In this document: in pieces, positions 11,230 through 25,700 of the stretch
Position numbering within the stretch: position 1 is the first letter of the stretch
How the letters are laid out: each line of letters starts with the position of its first letter
DNA from: Ophiosphaerella korrae
Taxonomy: Eukaryota > Ascomycota > Dothideomycetes > Pleosporales > Phaeosphaeriaceae
DNA: 64,000 bases
Direction of reading: 5' to 3'
Assembly (NCBI GenBank): GCA_028456385.1
Contig: JALNQF010000147.1
Coordinates: forward strand, 1-64,000
The notes under the pieces: generated by a model
Told to the model about the DNA's origin: nothing
Databases searched by the model: none
Seen by the model: the letters and a program-made list of their open reading frames with translations, nothing else
Made by a program: the position numbers and the translations under genes

Positions 11230-14200
11230 CAAGAAGTAAAGCGTAAGTAGCGCGTAGTCTAGCTAACACGATAGTAGAAAGTTTAACTAAATAATTAAGT
11301 AAAGCCCCTAGGAGTAGTCCTAAATTAGACAGTACTATATAGGAAATAATTAAAGGTTGTCTTAACTAACTAATTAACAATAAAGAAGATATAAAAATAG
11401 TAATTAATACCTTAGAAACGTAGAATAAGGAACTAAAAGATTACGCAAAACAAAACAAGGTATAAATTAAAGCTATTATCTAAGGATAAAACTAGATAGA
11501 ACTAATTACTTAGAGACTAGAGATAAGTACAATAAAGAAACTACTAAAGATACTTGTTCTTAAGAAGTTTAATAGAATAAGAGAGAAGTTAAGACTCTTT
11601 ATTGTATTATTATAGCTCTAGATAGATATATAAGTACTATACTTTAATATAGAAGAAAAGAAGGTAATATATATTAGACTATATCTTAAAGAAAACGTAA
11701 TAAGATAGTACGAGCCTTACTAGATAGATTATATAATATATTCTCTAATAATATAGAAGGACGAGACTAGAGCTATTTTTAGAAGTTATAAATACTTTAC
11801 TAAATAAATAAGAGTAGCGTTTAGAGATATAGACGTTACCTAATAAGCTAAAGAGTAGCTAGAGAAGCTTATATAGAATTAGAGTATTCCTAAGTATATA
11901 TTATAGTTTAAATAACTATTATAGAATATAGAATAGAATAAGTTAGTATTAATATTACGATTTAAACAAAGACTAAATTCTAAGATCTAATACGAGATAA
12001 TATATATAGAGAAACTAAAGATACTAGAAGCTCTAAAGTAATAGGTAATATAAATTAATAACAATCTTTAAGAATAGAAGAAGAACAAGTATAGAGGTTA
12101 TACTTAGAACTATAATAAGAGAGACCCTATAGTCTTTAATATAAATAAAGATAAGAAGAAAAAGAAAAATAAAGACTTTACGTACTTTAACTATAGTAAA
12201 CTAGGCTACTACGCAAAGAACTATAGATCTAAGTTAAAGAAAGATATAGTATACTATAAATATAGGAAACTAGGATACTTTATAAAGGAATATAGAAGTA
12301 AGGACTTAAAGAAAGAAAACTAGTTAAAGACGACTAAAAAGAAGAAAGAAGCACTATAAGCCTAGGCTAAACCTTAGGAAAAGGTAGCTAAGAGTAAAGA
12401 AATACAATATATAATAATCTACTAGACCTTTTATTATAATAATAACTACTATATATATCTTTCTAGTAAATAGAGAGAAGTATAGTTCTTATAGAAATAA
12501 AGATATAGAGTAGCTATAATAAAAGAAAGAATAAAAGCTTAGCTAGAAGAAATAGCCTAAGTAATAGACTTACTAATAGAAGATTTAGAAAGGGAAGAGC
12601 CTCTAGTACTATTAATCTAGGCTAAAGGAATAGTACTAGATAAAGAGACTACTACAACTACTTCTAAAGGATAGTAAAGAAGTAAAAGATAAGTTAGTAT
12701 AAGAAGTATAGAGTATACCTAGCTAACAATATATAGCTATAATAGTTGTATAATAATAGATATAGAGGAATAAAATAAAAAATAGAGATTTATTTAGATA
12801 TACTTAATAGTTATAAGTATAGAGAATGTGTATAAAGACTAGAAAGAACGTAATCTTAAAGAAATAAAGTTTATACTATTTTAAGAATAGATAAAGTAAT
12901 ATATAGTTATAGTAAAAAGAATACCTATACTAAAAGAGTAGTAATACTTTATAAGGAAGACGTAATAGATTAATAAAGCCTATACACTAAAAGTACTAGT
13001 AATATACTATATCTTAATAATAAATACACTTAGTAAAAACAAGTACTAGGAAGGGGATAACAAAATAATAGATCTAGAATATCTAGTATATTTTAAAGTA
13101 TTATAGATATTATACCTAGACAAGAATTGTATTATATATAGGAACTCTAAAGTAAATAACAACGTATAGCCTATAAGAAGAAGAGGCTATAACTATATAA
13201 GAGTAATTCTAGTAGAGAATATCTAAGGATAGGAAATAATTCTAGAAGATAGATACCTACTAGTAAGACCTAGATCTAAGTTAACTAAGAAATACGTCTA
13301 GAGAGGACTATAGTATAAATATATAAATAATAAATATCTAAAACACAAAGAATATAAACTTAAAGTAAAGCTATAGCTTTAGAAAAATAGATAGTTTATA
13401 AAAACGCCTAAGCAAGAAAAGCGAGAAGGTATAGGAGGCTTATATATTATAAAAAAAGGTATATACTAAGGAAGAAAAGTATAATTAATAATTAATAGTA
13501 GAGCTACAAGGAACTTTATATTAAAGAAGTTTATAGAAATATAAGGAATAAAGTATATAATAAAGAAGTACCCCTAATAACCAAGTACGATTAAAGGAAA
13601 ACTATTTTAGGAACCTATATAGTTCGAGACAGTACCCTTAATATTAAGGTTAGAAGGATTAGAAATTTAGAATATAGTTATAGATATAATAACAATTAAT
13701 AATAAACAAGATATAATATTAAGTATACTATAGTTATAAATAACTAACCTATATATTAATTAGAGAACTAGAAAAATTAGTTATAATAAAATAGATATAT
13801 TAAAAGCTAATATAGACACTTGTAAAGGAGAATTCCTTAAAGAATATAAGAAATAGGAAAAATAGCTTATAGAGCTAGAAGATTACTTTCTAGAATATTA
13901 ACTATAGGACTTAGTAATAGAACTAGAAAAAGGTAAAAATATAGGATAGAGCCTAGTCTACTAAAACATAGAAGAAGAATCTAAAATTAAACAAACGATC
14001 TAAAATATAATAAAAAAGGGATAGATAAAAGAATCTAAATCCTTAGTAGTATATAGACTTATATTTGTAGATAAAAAAGGGTCTAGTAATAAGAGACCTT
14101 ACGTAAATTTTAGGAAAACTAACATAATTATAAATAAGAATTAATACCTACTACTATAAATAGATAGAATACAAGATAGACTATAAAAAGTAAAAATCTT

Positions 14201-16710
14201 TACTAAACTAGATATCTAAAACGCCTACTACTAAATTAGAATTAAAGAAAGTAATAAGTAGAAAATAGTATTTAGAACATAGTATAGACTATACAAATAC
14301 TTAGTTATACTATTTAGCTTAATAAACGTATTAGTAGCATTCTAAAAAAGAATTAATATAGTACTAAGAGAATACTTAGATATATTTATATTTATATACT
14401 TAGACAATATCTTTATATTTTTAGAAATAGAGGAAGAATACGTATAACACGTGTATAAAGTATTAGAAAAACTAGTAGAAAATAAATTATTTCTTAAAAT
14501 AAGAAAATGCGAATTTTATATAAAGGAGATAGACTTCCTAGAGTTTATTATTAAACTAGGAAAAATTAAGATTAATCTAGAAAAGATTAAATTAATTAAT
14601 AAATAGCTAACACTAAAAAACCTAAAAGAGGTATAATAGTTTTATAGGCTAGCTAACTTTTACAAAAAGTTAATAATAAGATATTCTAAAGATATAGAAC
14701 TAATAATAAGACTTATAAAGAAAGATACGCTATTTAAATAGATAAAGGAATGCGACGAAGTATTTAAAAGGATTAAAATGAAATTTATAGAAAACCTAGT
14801 TATTAGAATATATAACCTAGACCTACTAGTAATAGTAAAAATAGATGTATTTAATTTAGTCTATAGAATAGCACTAATATAGGAAGACTTAGAGACTAAA
14901 AAAGAATACTTAGTTAAGTACTTCTGTAAGAAAATAAAAATAGTAGAATTTAACTACTTAATCTATAATAAGGAGATACTAGTAATCTACAAAGTATTTA
15001 AATAATAGAGAGTATATCTATAAAGAGTAAAGTATTAGATAAAGGTCTATATAGACTATAAGAATTTTATAAGATTTATAATAAATAAAGAGTTATTATA
15101 ACGCTATATAAGATAGTAGGAATTCCTATTAATATTTAATATAGAAATTATATATATAAAAGGGAAAGATAATTAATTTATAGACGCCCTTAGTAGAAGA
15201 CTAGACTTACAAGAAGAAGTAAGCGCTACTAGTATAGTTCTAATTAAGAACAAAGAAGGATATTTAGTCCTAAATACACTTAAGATAGCTATAACACTTA
15301 AAAGAATAAGTAGTAAGCTAGATAAATAGATTTAGAAAATAATATAAGAAGTATCTAAAGAAATAGAGAAACTAGAAATCTAAAGAGGATTTACACAAGC
15401 TTATAAAAGAATATATATTCTAAGTAAGATTTAAAGAGAATTTATAAGATAATTCTACAAGTTACTAGTATATAGCTACTAAGGTATTAAGAAGATATTA
15501 GATAGACTACTGCAAGACTACTATATTCTAAAAGTAAGATAACTAGTAATAGAAGTACTACGAGACTATATAGAGTGCTACAAGAATAAATATAATAGGT
15601 ACATACTATATAGAATACTATAACTAGTAGAAGTACTAGAATAACTATAGAGAGTTATTATAATAGACTTTATTACAAAACTACTAAAGTCTAAAGACTT
15701 AATATTAGGAGTTAAGTATAATAGAATCTTAATAATAGTAGATAAGCTTATAAAGTATATATACTTCTAACTATATAAAAAGAAAAGCGAGATAGAGGTT
15801 ACTATATATTAAGTTCTAGGAATAGTAATTAGTTAATATAGACTACTAGATAAAATTATTATAGATAGAGATAGATAATTTATATTAAAACTATAGGAAA
15901 CAATAGTAGTGTAATTAGGAATATACTACGTAATATCTATAGTATACTACTTATAAATAGATAAATAATTAGAACAAATAAATTAGATAGTAGAATAATA
16001 CTTAAGATGCTACCTTAACTATAACTAGAATAATTAGGTATAGTTACTACCTATAGCTTAGTTAGTATACAACAGCGCAAAGAATATAATAATAAGAGTA
16101 TTACTTTTTTTTATAAATTATAGATTTAAGCCTAATATATACTAGATACTAAAGAATTAAATATCTTAGTTTCTAAGAAGAGAAAACTTTGCTAATAGAC
16201 TTAAAGATATATACAATTAACTAAGATAAGATATAGAATTCCTATATAACTAAATAGTAAAGTACTATAATAAAAAGTATAAGGAAAGACCCTAATTTAG
16301 AGAGGGAGAAAAAGTATAGTTAGTATAAAAGAATATTAAGAGTAAGTACCTAAGCTTAAAATTAGACTACGTTAAGATAAGACTATATAAAGTTAAAAAA
16401 GAAGTTACGCTAGTTATATTTAGATTAAAGCTACTAAATAAAATAAAGATATACTTAATATTCTACGTAGCTTTACTAGAATAAGTACTATAAGAAGTAG
16501 AACTACTAGTATATAAAGTAGATACGTATAGAGAATAAGAGGAATAAGAAGTTAAGAAAATCTTATAATACTAGTTCTATAATAGAAGGAATTATTATAT
16601 AGTAGAATAGTTAGGAATAGATAAGAAAGGATAACTATAAGAGAAAATATAAGAACTAGAAGATAATCTTAATTACCCTAAGAAACTAGAGGACTACTAA
16701 AGTTAAAACC
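11230..16710 (+). pseudogene. B2 gag-pol relic with chromodomain
   Basis: Same architecture as B1. CCHC knuckles are at about 12170-12300, the protease motif near 13490, RT at about 14050-14410 (YLDN in place of YLDD), integrase at about 15540-16060, and a chromodomain at about 16520-16700 with a YIVE-type core. Frames are broken by TAA and TAG, which can come from CAA, CAG and TGG by RIP. No intact product is possible. Confidence 0.87.
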
Positions 16711-17373
16711 CTCTAGAACGCTTAGTAGTAAACTAAGAGAACTAATATTACTAACAATAGATAGAGAGACGTTAAGAACGTCTAATATAAGACCTACTAC
16801 AATAAATACTTTATCTAAGTCTAGCTTAGCTTCTAGAGCTACTAACTATTTAGCTAATTTCTTATTATTTAAGGCCTTTATCTTATAAAGATAAGAGAGA
16901 TAAGCTTAATTCTCTACTAGCTTACTCTACGCAAGCTCCTAGATCTACTTATACTTAGCTTTAGCCTCTATAATTTAAGATAGTAATTTCTCTTAAGTCT
17001 AGTTAATAGCTTTCTCTATTATTATTAAGCTTAGATATAAGAATAAGTATAATAAACGTATACTTAGAAAGAGAGATACTAGATATATTATAAGAACTAC
17101 GTATATTTGTATAAATATACGCTTTATAAGCTCTACTATTGTTTATAGAAATAATATAAAGAAAGGACTTAGGATTTAATTTAAGAGAAGTATAATAGAA
17201 ACAAGGAATATTTTAATACTATTACGTAACACGTAATTAGTAAGAAGGTAGTAACAACGTATAGATAAAATAGGTATAAAGGAGAATAAAGAACTCTACA
17301 TTAATAAAGAAACTAGATTAATAATACTAGCTCTAGAATAGATAAACTAGGGCCTATCTAAAGGGGGAGATAG
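16710..17373 (-). pseudogene. Antisense accessory ORF relic of B2
   Basis: Minus-strand frame starting at the purine tract. It opens LSPPLDRP and continues through the block that reads IINLVSLL, matching frame X of B1 and B4. The Y segment follows toward 16710. Stops are TAA or TAG. Function unknown. Confidence 0.45.
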
Positions 17374-17800
17374 TATTATAAGTATAATAGAGGAAATTAA
17401 GATAGAGCTAATTAGTCTTAACTTAAATACTAATAAAGTATAAGATAAGTAAAGTAATAATCTTAATTAGAAGACTATATATAACTAGGATACCTAGTAT
17501 AATCTATAATCTATAGATTCTTAGTATTAATAGATTATAGATTAAGAAGATCTATAATCTACTAGTCTTAGTAGCTATAGATTATAGATTATAATAAGTA
17601 TATAGTTAATAGGGTACGTATTATTAAGATAGTATTAGTAATTTAATCTTTTAACTATAGAACGCTAATACAAGATAGTTATAAAATATCTTCTATTATT
17701 TATAGTTATTATAGATTACCTCTAAGCTTTTACTATTACCTTATAGTCTACTAACCCCCTAATATAGGTGCCTATAGTCGACAATAGGTAGCCTATAATA
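17374..17800 (+). repeat. 3' LTR of B2
   Basis: A 427-bp LTR from tattataag to cctataata, followed at once by the target duplication ttaga. It is nearly identical to the 5' copy apart from transitions. Confidence 0.9.
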
Positions 17801-20800
17801 TTAGAACTTAATTATTTACTTTTAATATTTCTTTATATAAACTATACTTTTTTTCTCTCTTTAAATTAAAGTCTCTCTTAGTATTTCTTATTATAGTATT
17901 TTACTATTTAATCTTATAGGAATTCTACGTCCTATTTTAGTTAGTTGTGTATTTCTTTTAGTTTATTAGTAAAGTTTTCTCTTCTTAAAGACTAAGATAC
18001 TTAAAATCTTAGTATTTAGTATATATTTAAGTTAAATCTATAGTTTATAAAGAAAGGTAATACTTTTATTACTATATTTCTTATACTATTATATACTAAC
18101 TATACTATAAGTAGTAACTATACCTAATTATTCTAATTATAGTTAAGGTAGTATTTTAAGTATTATTTTAATATCTAATTTATACGTTCTAATAATCTAT
18201 CTATTTATAGGTAGTATACTATTAATATTATATACTAGATCCTTAATAATACTACTATTATTCTCTATAATTTTAATATAAATCTTACGTCTCTACCTAT
18301 AATAATTTTATCTAAGATACTATATAAGCTAACTATAGTCCCTAGAACCTAGTATATAGTAACTTCTATCCTACTTTTTTCTTTATATAGTTTAAAGTAT
18401 AAGTACTTTCTAAGTTTATTAACTATTATTAAGATTCTATTATATTTAACTATTAATATTTAGTCTTTAGACTTTAGTAGTTTTGTAATAAAGTCTATTA
18501 TAATAACTATCTAAAGTCTTTCTAGTATTTTAACTAGTTATAATATTCTATATAGTACGTATCTAGTATACTTATTTCTATAGTATTCTATATAATCTCT
18601 TAGTACTTCTATTACTAGTTACCTTACTCTTAAGATATAGTAATCTTTTAAGAGTCTATCTAATATTTTATTAATACTTTAATATCTATATACTAGTAGT
18701 TTTTAGAATTATTATATAAATTCTCTTTATATTTTACTTAGTATATACGTTCTTCTATATACTTTTATAATTTCTTAAATTTTAAGCTTTTTTATTTCTT
18801 TAGAAGCTTTCTCTATTTTTTTCTAAATCTATTTATCTAGCTTATTACTTTTTCTTTTAAGTATTGTAGCTATCTTAGGTATATTTAAGACTAAGTATCC
18901 TTCTTTATTTTTAATTAGAATTATAGTAGTAGCGTTTACTTCTTTTTATAAGTTTAGTCTTTTACTTAGAGCGTATATAAATTAGTTATCTTTACTCTTA
19001 GTATATATAATTTCTATATTAAATATTAATAAGAACTCCTACTATCTTATATAGTATTATAATAGATCTTTATTTATTATAAATCCTATAAGATTCTTAT
19101 AGTTTATATAGACTTTTATTTAATACTTTACTTTTTATAAGTATACTCTCTATTATTTAAATACTTTATAGATTACTAGTATTTCTTTATTATAAATTAA
19201 GTAGTTAAGCTCTACTAGCTTTATTTTCTTAAAAAAGTATTTAACTAAGTATTCTTGTTTTATATTTTAGTTTTCTTATATTAGTACTATTTTATAGACT
19301 AAATTAGATACGTCTATTTTTACTATTACTAGTAAGTCTAAGTTATATATTCTAATAACTAGATTTTCTATAAATCTCTACTTAACTTAATTAAATACTT
19401 TATTATATTTTTTAGTCTATTTAAATAGTATATCTTTCTTTATAAGGTTTATTAGTAGTTCTATTAGTTAAAACTAATTAACTATTAGTTTTCTATAAAA
19501 GTTTACTAGTCTATAGAATTATTATACTTCTTATAAGTTCTTTAATATTAGCTATTCTTAGATTACTTAAATCTTATTTAAGTTAATCTTAACCTTTTCT
19601 AGTACTTTTATAAACCCTAGGAAGTCTATTTCTTTTATATAAAATTTGCACTTTCTTGTCTTAAGAAATAATTTATTTTCTACTAGCTTTTCTAGTACCT
19701 TGTATATATATTATACGTATTCTTTCTTTATTTCTAAGAATATAAGGATATTATCTAGGTATATAAATATAAATATATCTAAGTACTTTCTTAGTACTAT
19801 ATTAATTCTTTCTTAGAACGCTACTAGTACGTTTATTAATCTAAATAGTATAACTAAGTATTTAAATAGTTTATATTATATTCTAAAAGTACTTTTCTAT
19901 TTATCTCTTTTTCTAATTCTAATCTAGTAGTAGGCGTTTTAGATACCTGGTTTAATAAAGATTTAAGCTTTTTATAGTCTATCTTATATCTTATTAATTT
20001 ATAGTCAAAGGTATTAGTTTTTATTTATAAGTACGTTTATCTTCTTAAAATCTACGTAAAGTTATTTTTTATTTATCCCTTTCTTATCTATAAATATAAG
20101 TCTATATACTATTAAGGAGTTAAATCCTTATATCTATTCTTTCTTAGTTACGTTCTAGATAAATACTCTTTTAATCTTAGATTCTTCTTCTATTTTCTTA
20201 TAGACTAGGCTCTATCCTATATCTTTTCTTTCTTATAGTTTTATTACTAAATCCTATAGTTAGTATTTTAGGAGATAATTGTTAGCTTCTATAAGTTATT
20301 TCTCCTATTTCTTATATTTTTCTAGGAATTATCCTTTATACGTAGTTATATTAGCTTTTAATATATCTTTTTTAGAGTAGCTAATTCTTCCTATTTTCTA
20401 ATTAATCTTTAGGTTAGTTATTTATAACTATAGTATACCTAATATTATATCTTGTTTATTATTAATTGTTGTTATATCTATAACTATATTCTTAATATCT
20501 AGACTTTCTAGTTTTAGTGTAGAGGATACTATTTTAAATCTAATAGGTTTCTAGAATAGTTTTCCTTTAATTATACTTAGCTATCTAGGGTACTTCTTTA
20601 TTATATTGTTTATTCCTTAGTTTTCTATAAACTTCTTTAATATAAAGTTCTTTATAGTACTACTCTAATTATTAGTTCTACCTTTTTTTTTAATATATAC
20701 CTATTTTTATAATATATAGGACTTCTATACCTTATACCTTTTCTTGTTTAGGTTTTTCTTTAAATTATCTATCTCTTTAGAGCTATTACTCTATTTTATA

Positions 20801-22949
20801 TTTATAATTCTTATATTTTAGATATTTATTATAGGTATATCTATACTATAGCCTTAGTTTTACGTATTCTTTAGATAGCTTAGGTCCTAGTTTAATTACT
20901 ATATATTCTTTATTAAGTATTCTAATTATTTTCTAACCTTAAATATCTTTCTTTATAATAATGTTTATATAGTTATATTGTTTTTTACGTTTTAGCTATA
21001 TATAGTTTTATACTTTTATTTCTCTATATAATTGGTAGTATATATTTAAATATAATACCTATACTATTTCTAGATATACTAGATATTCTAGATCTATTCT
21101 CTTATTATCTTCTACCTAGTAACTATCTATACTAGGTCTTGTTATTATTAGGATATAGTATACAATTAGTACTTGTAGTATATAGAATTTATTAATCTAT
21201 TACGTTTTTTTATAAAGTACTCCTATTCTCTCTATATAGCTATTCTTCTTACTATAACTATATATTATTCTATCTACTATTAAAATATTAATCACTTTAT
21301 TACTTTAGGATTATATTCTTTCTAGTTATTATACGCTTTTTCTATACTTATAACTAGTAAGTATTTCTAAATAAATTTCTAGTCTTTATTTCTTTCTACT
21401 ATATCTAATATTATACAGCTATTATAACTATATATATTTAACTAGGTATACTCTATATCTTTTATATTAATTTGTCTTTCTCTTTATAGTTCTTTAGAAG
21501 AGACTATTATAGTCTCTTTATCTAGTAATAGTCCTTTAGCCTAGATTTATAGTATTTAAAGTTCTTCTCTTTCTAAATCTTTTATTAGTAGGTTTATTAT
21601 ATAGGCTATTTCTTCTAGCTATACTTTTATTCTACTTTTCTTAGTTATAGCTACTCTATACTTTTATAGAAAATATCTTACTATTTATTTACTAGAAAGA
21701 TATATATAGTAGTTATTATTATAATAAAAGGTCTAGTAGAGTATTATATATTATAGTTCTTTACTCCTAGCTATCTTCTTCTAAGGTTTAGCCTATACTT
21801 TAAGTACTACTTTCTTCCTCTTAGTTAAAAATAACTAAGTTTCTTTATCTTTCTTAGGGTTCTTATTTCTATTATCTTTTATAAAGTATCTTAGTTTTCT
21901 ATATTTATAATATACTATATCTTTGTTTTTAAACTAATAATCTTTTATATAGTAGCCTTTCTTACTATAGTTAAAGTATATAAAGTCTTTATTCTTCTTC
22001 CTTTTCTTATCGTTATTAGTATTAAAGATTATAGAGTTTCTAGTATCTTAATTTCTAAGTTAGCTTCTATACTTATTTTTCTTTTATTTTCGAAGATTAT
22101 TATTAATTTATATTACCTATTACGTTAGAGCTTCTACTATTCTTAGCTTTTCTATATAAATTATTTCGTATTATATTTTTATATTTAGTACTATTTAAAT
22201 TATAATATTAAATATAGTTTATTCGATTCTAATTTTACAATAGTTATTTAAACTATAATATATATTTAGAAATACTTTTATTTTATATAAGCTTTTTAAG
22301 CCTTTCTTTAGCTTATTTAGTAATATCTATATCTCTAATCGCTACTCTTATTTATCTTGTAAAGTATTTATAGCTTTTAAAGATATCTTTTATTTTATCT
22401 TTCTAGTTTATCTAGGTATATATTATATAATCTATCTTGTAAGGCTTAAATAATCTTATTATATCTCTTTTAAGGTATATTCTAATATATATTACTTTTT
22501 TATCTTCTTTATTAAAGTATAGTACTTATATATTAATCTAAAGTTATACTAATACTATAAAAGGTCTTAGTTCCTTCCTTTTTCTATTATACTTTTTAAG
22601 TATAGGTATTTTTAGTAGTTTCTTTATTATACTTAATTTTAGTCTTTAGGTAATTTGTTCTATTTAATTCTATCCTTTAATTATAGCTTTAATTTATACT
22701 TTATTTTACTTTACGTATTCCTAGAGTTTATTATTTTATATTTCTTAAGCGTTAATTACTATTATTATATCTTCTTTTTTAGAGATTATATTATTTAGAT
22801 AATCTTTAATTTACTTCTATATAGTATTATCTAATTTATAACTACTTATAGGTACTTTAGCTCTCTTCTTAGTTAAGCTTTCTAATATAATATTAGCTAG
22901 ACTATAAGCTACTTATACTTTACTTCTTATAATAACTAAATTAGTAAAG

Positions 22950-23317
22950 TATAATAGGTCGCCCTATTATTAACTATAAGTAATCCTTTAAGAGAATTAG
23001 TAAATTAAGAGTTAATAATAAAAGCTTGTATAGTAATCTATAATAACTTATAAATAATAGAATATATCTTGTAATTGTCTTGTATTAGCGTTCCCTAGTT
23101 AAAAGATTAAATTACTAATACTATCCTAATAATATATAGTTTTATTAACTATATACCTTTACTAATCTATTTATATAACCTTATAATTCACTCTAATCTA
23201 TTATACGTATTTATAGATTAGTTTACGTTTTATAAATCTAAATTGTAGTATACTTTGTTAGCGTCTAAGTTAAGACTAATTAGTTCTATCTCGATTTCTC
23301 TTGTTACGCTTATAATA
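22950..23317 (-). repeat. 5' LTR of B3 (shortened)
   Basis: A degraded family B LTR read on minus, 368 bp against 427-429 bp in B1 and B2, so it has internal deletions. Its edge runs into the complement of the usual leader (tttagttattataagaag). The outer flank 23318-23322 is agtag; the partner target copy is not in the window. Confidence 0.75.
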
Positions 23318-24588
23318 AGTAGTAGTTAAAGTTAAAGACGTTAATTATAAAAAAGTAATATTTCTAATTTTAGAGTTAAAGCTAGTATTTAGTAAGTATA
23401 ATACTAAAGTTTATAGTTTTTTTAGTATAAAGTTAAGTTCTATAATACTTTTATATATATAATATAGTAACTATAATTTATTTTTTATTACTTTTACTTT
23501 ATACTAATAAAATTAAAACTAAAAGTATTTATAAAGAGGATAAAAAAGAGTAAAGTAAATACTACTAAGTAACTTAATAGTATTAAATCTTTATATAAGT
23601 AGTTACTATAAATATAAGCTTTATAAAAAGTAACTTTATTATTATAAAAAACTTAATTAGCTTAATATTTATAAAAATTAAAAAGTAAGGAGTAGTAAGT
23701 AACTTTATTAAAAAATTTAGTACTTAGTTCTTAATTTTGTAAGTACAAACTAGATTTATATATAACTAGTTATAAAAATATATAGTAGTTATAACTATAT
23801 ATAAAGTAACTTAATAAAGAAATTTTAAGAATTAATTAAAAAAAGTAATTAGTAAATAAACCTATTTTAGAATAAAAAAAATTTATTACTAAGCTAATTT
23901 AAATAAAAAGAAGCTAATAATAACTATAGATATTATAGTAGTATATAATATATATACTAATTATTATTACTTAAAGTTTTATATACTTACTTAGAATATA
24001 CTTAAACTTATACTAAGTTATATATAAAAGAATATACTAGCTAATATAGCTAGTAATACTAGTTATATAGTTTAGTAAATATAATAAAGTTTAAGTTATT
24101 AACTACTTAAAGTTTTTTAAAAAAAATTTAGTAAATTAAAAGTTAATAATGTATAAAAAAGGTATTTTTTATATATTTTATTTTTATACTAATATTAGTA
24201 AGATTACAACTTACTATTATTATTACTAATATTAAAAACTTACTAATATTTAACTACTATTTTACTTTTAGTTACTATTTACTTAGATAGTTTTATTTAC
24301 AATTTACTCTTTTTAAGTAATTATTAGATTTATATTATTAAGTTATTTTATATAAAATTTAATTTATATAATAGTAGATTTTGCTAAATATTTTATTTTT
24401 ATAAACTTTTTTATTACTTAAAACTATACTAGAAACTTCTTTACTTATAATAAAGTTACTATAAAATAGTTAATTATAGCTAACTTTTAATTAAACTTAG
24501 TTAGTAAAAAAAAACTATACTACTAAGAATTATATTTTACTTTAGCTCTAGTATACTAAGTAACTTTTTAAGTTTTCTATATTATAGT
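23318..24588. other. Unassigned AT-rich sequence left of B4
   Basis: About 1.27 kb of very AT-rich sequence with almost no CA or TG. I see no LTR, no recognisable protein motif and no open frame. Removal of B4 joins it to 31605-32645, so it is half of an older RIP-mutated locus that may be a relic transposon or gene. Confidence 0.6.
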
Positions 24589-25047
24589 TATAATAGGGTT
24601 ACTAGGATTAACTTCCTTATAACCTTCTAGGGTATTAGTAGATTAAGAGTTAATAATAAAAGCTTATATTATAATTAGTAATAACTATAAATAATAGTTA
24701 ATTTATATATATAATATTAAGTATTAGCGTTCTAGGTTAGAGATTAGATTACTAATATTATCCTAATAATACGTATTCTATTAACTATATACTTATACTA
24801 ATCTATTTATATAATACTATAGATTACTACTAATCTATTTATATAGAACTACAAATTACCTTAATCTATTTATACGTTATTATAGATTACTCTAATCTAT
24901 TTATACGTAATTATAGATTACTACTACGTATCCTAGTTATAAGTAGTCTCCTAATTAAAGTTATTACTGTACTCGTCCTATACTTTATTAGTATCTAAGT
25001 TAAGACTAATTAGTTCTATCTTAATTTCTCTTGTTACGCCTATAATA
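24589..25047 (-). repeat. 3' LTR of B4 with four 31-bp units
   Basis: A 459-bp LTR. At about 24797-24925 it carries four tandem units of about 31 bp, each with taatctatttata followed by tatagatta or a close form. The partner LTR has three. The extra unit accounts for the 31-bp length difference. Confidence 0.88.
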
Positions 25048-25700
25048 CTATCTCTTCTTCTAAGTAGATTCTAGTTTATCTATCCTAGAGCTAAAGTTAT
25101 TAACCTAGTTTCTTTATTAATATAGAGCTCCTTATCTTCTCTTATACTTACTAAATCTACTCTTTATTATCTTTAATTAATAGATTATATATTATATTAT
25201 AGTATTACTATATTTTTTTATTCTTGTTATAAATCTTTAAATCCTCTTATAGAGTATATTTCTTTAAAGTATAGTAAGGCTTATAAGGTATATATTTATA
25301 CTAATACTTATATATCTTATAATCTTTCTAGTATATTTCTTATAGAATATAAGTTAATAATACTTATTTATAATAGGGAGAGCTATTAACAATACTTAAG
25401 ATAAACTATCTAAATAGATTACTAAGGCTAAAAAAGAACGTAATAAGATTCTAAGTATATAAGTAAAAAATTACACTTATCTAGTTTATCTTTATAAAAC
25501 AAAGGCCTTAAATAATAAGAAGTCTATTACGTAAGCTACTTTTATAGAGTCTAAGCTTAATTTTAAAGCTATAGTAGAGGCTATTCCTATTATATTAGGC
25601 GTTCCTATTACCTCTCTATCTAGTAATAGTAAGGTTAATTTTCCTAGTTCGCCTTAAAGCGCTCTAGAGGGTTTTAATTTTAGAACTCCTCTAGTTTCTT
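25048..25700 (+). pseudogene. Antisense accessory ORF relic of B4
   Basis: Plus-strand frame facing the pol genes. Frame X starts at the purine tract complement and includes RAKVINLVSLL and, further on, SKAYKVYIYTN. Frame Y from about 25382 includes LVYLYKTKALNNKKS and LGVPITSLSSNS. I counted about five stops, all TAA or TAG, in roughly 105 codons of Y. The X to Y switch falls near gctattaac, which could be the end of an intron or a frameshift. Product unknown. Confidence 0.5.

Larger units (their letters stand above)
10783..17800 (+). mobile_element. Ty3/gypsy chromovirus B2, full length, RIP-inactivated
   Basis: A 7018-bp family B element with LTRs at 10783-11209 and 17374-17800 (427 bp each). 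The target duplication ttaga is at 10778-10782 and 17801-17805. It sits inside B3, which resumes on the other side. A purine tract (aaagggggagatag) abuts the 3' LTR. The internal order is as in B1. Confidence 0.93.
10430..22949 (-). pseudogene. B3 gag-pol relic (interrupted)
   Basis: Minus-strand polyprotein relic with B2 inserted between the integrase core and its C-terminal tail. From 5' to 3': two CCHC knuckles at about 21990-21870, protease near 20690-20630, RT at about 20130-19690, integrase core at about 18660-17990. Beyond B2, the integrase tail is at 10782-10645 (FYIVLLEK, cf. the HPVFHVSLLE motif) and the chromodomain at about 10600-10430. A short open stretch at 10645-10845 on minus is this tail fused by chance to B2 LTR sequence. 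Many TAA and TAG codons break the frame. Confidence 0.82.
10054..23317 (-). mobile_element. Ty3/gypsy chromovirus B3, split by B2 and cut by A1
   Basis: A minus-strand family B element in two pieces, 10054-10782 and 17801-23317, that become continuous once B2 (10783-17800) is removed. Its 5' LTR is 22950-23317. Its 3' end lies beyond A1, left of the window. It aligns with B4 read in the same orientation; for example 10054-10430 matches about 25345-25690. It is the oldest layer of the left cluster because both A1 and B2 sit inside it. Confidence 0.87.
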
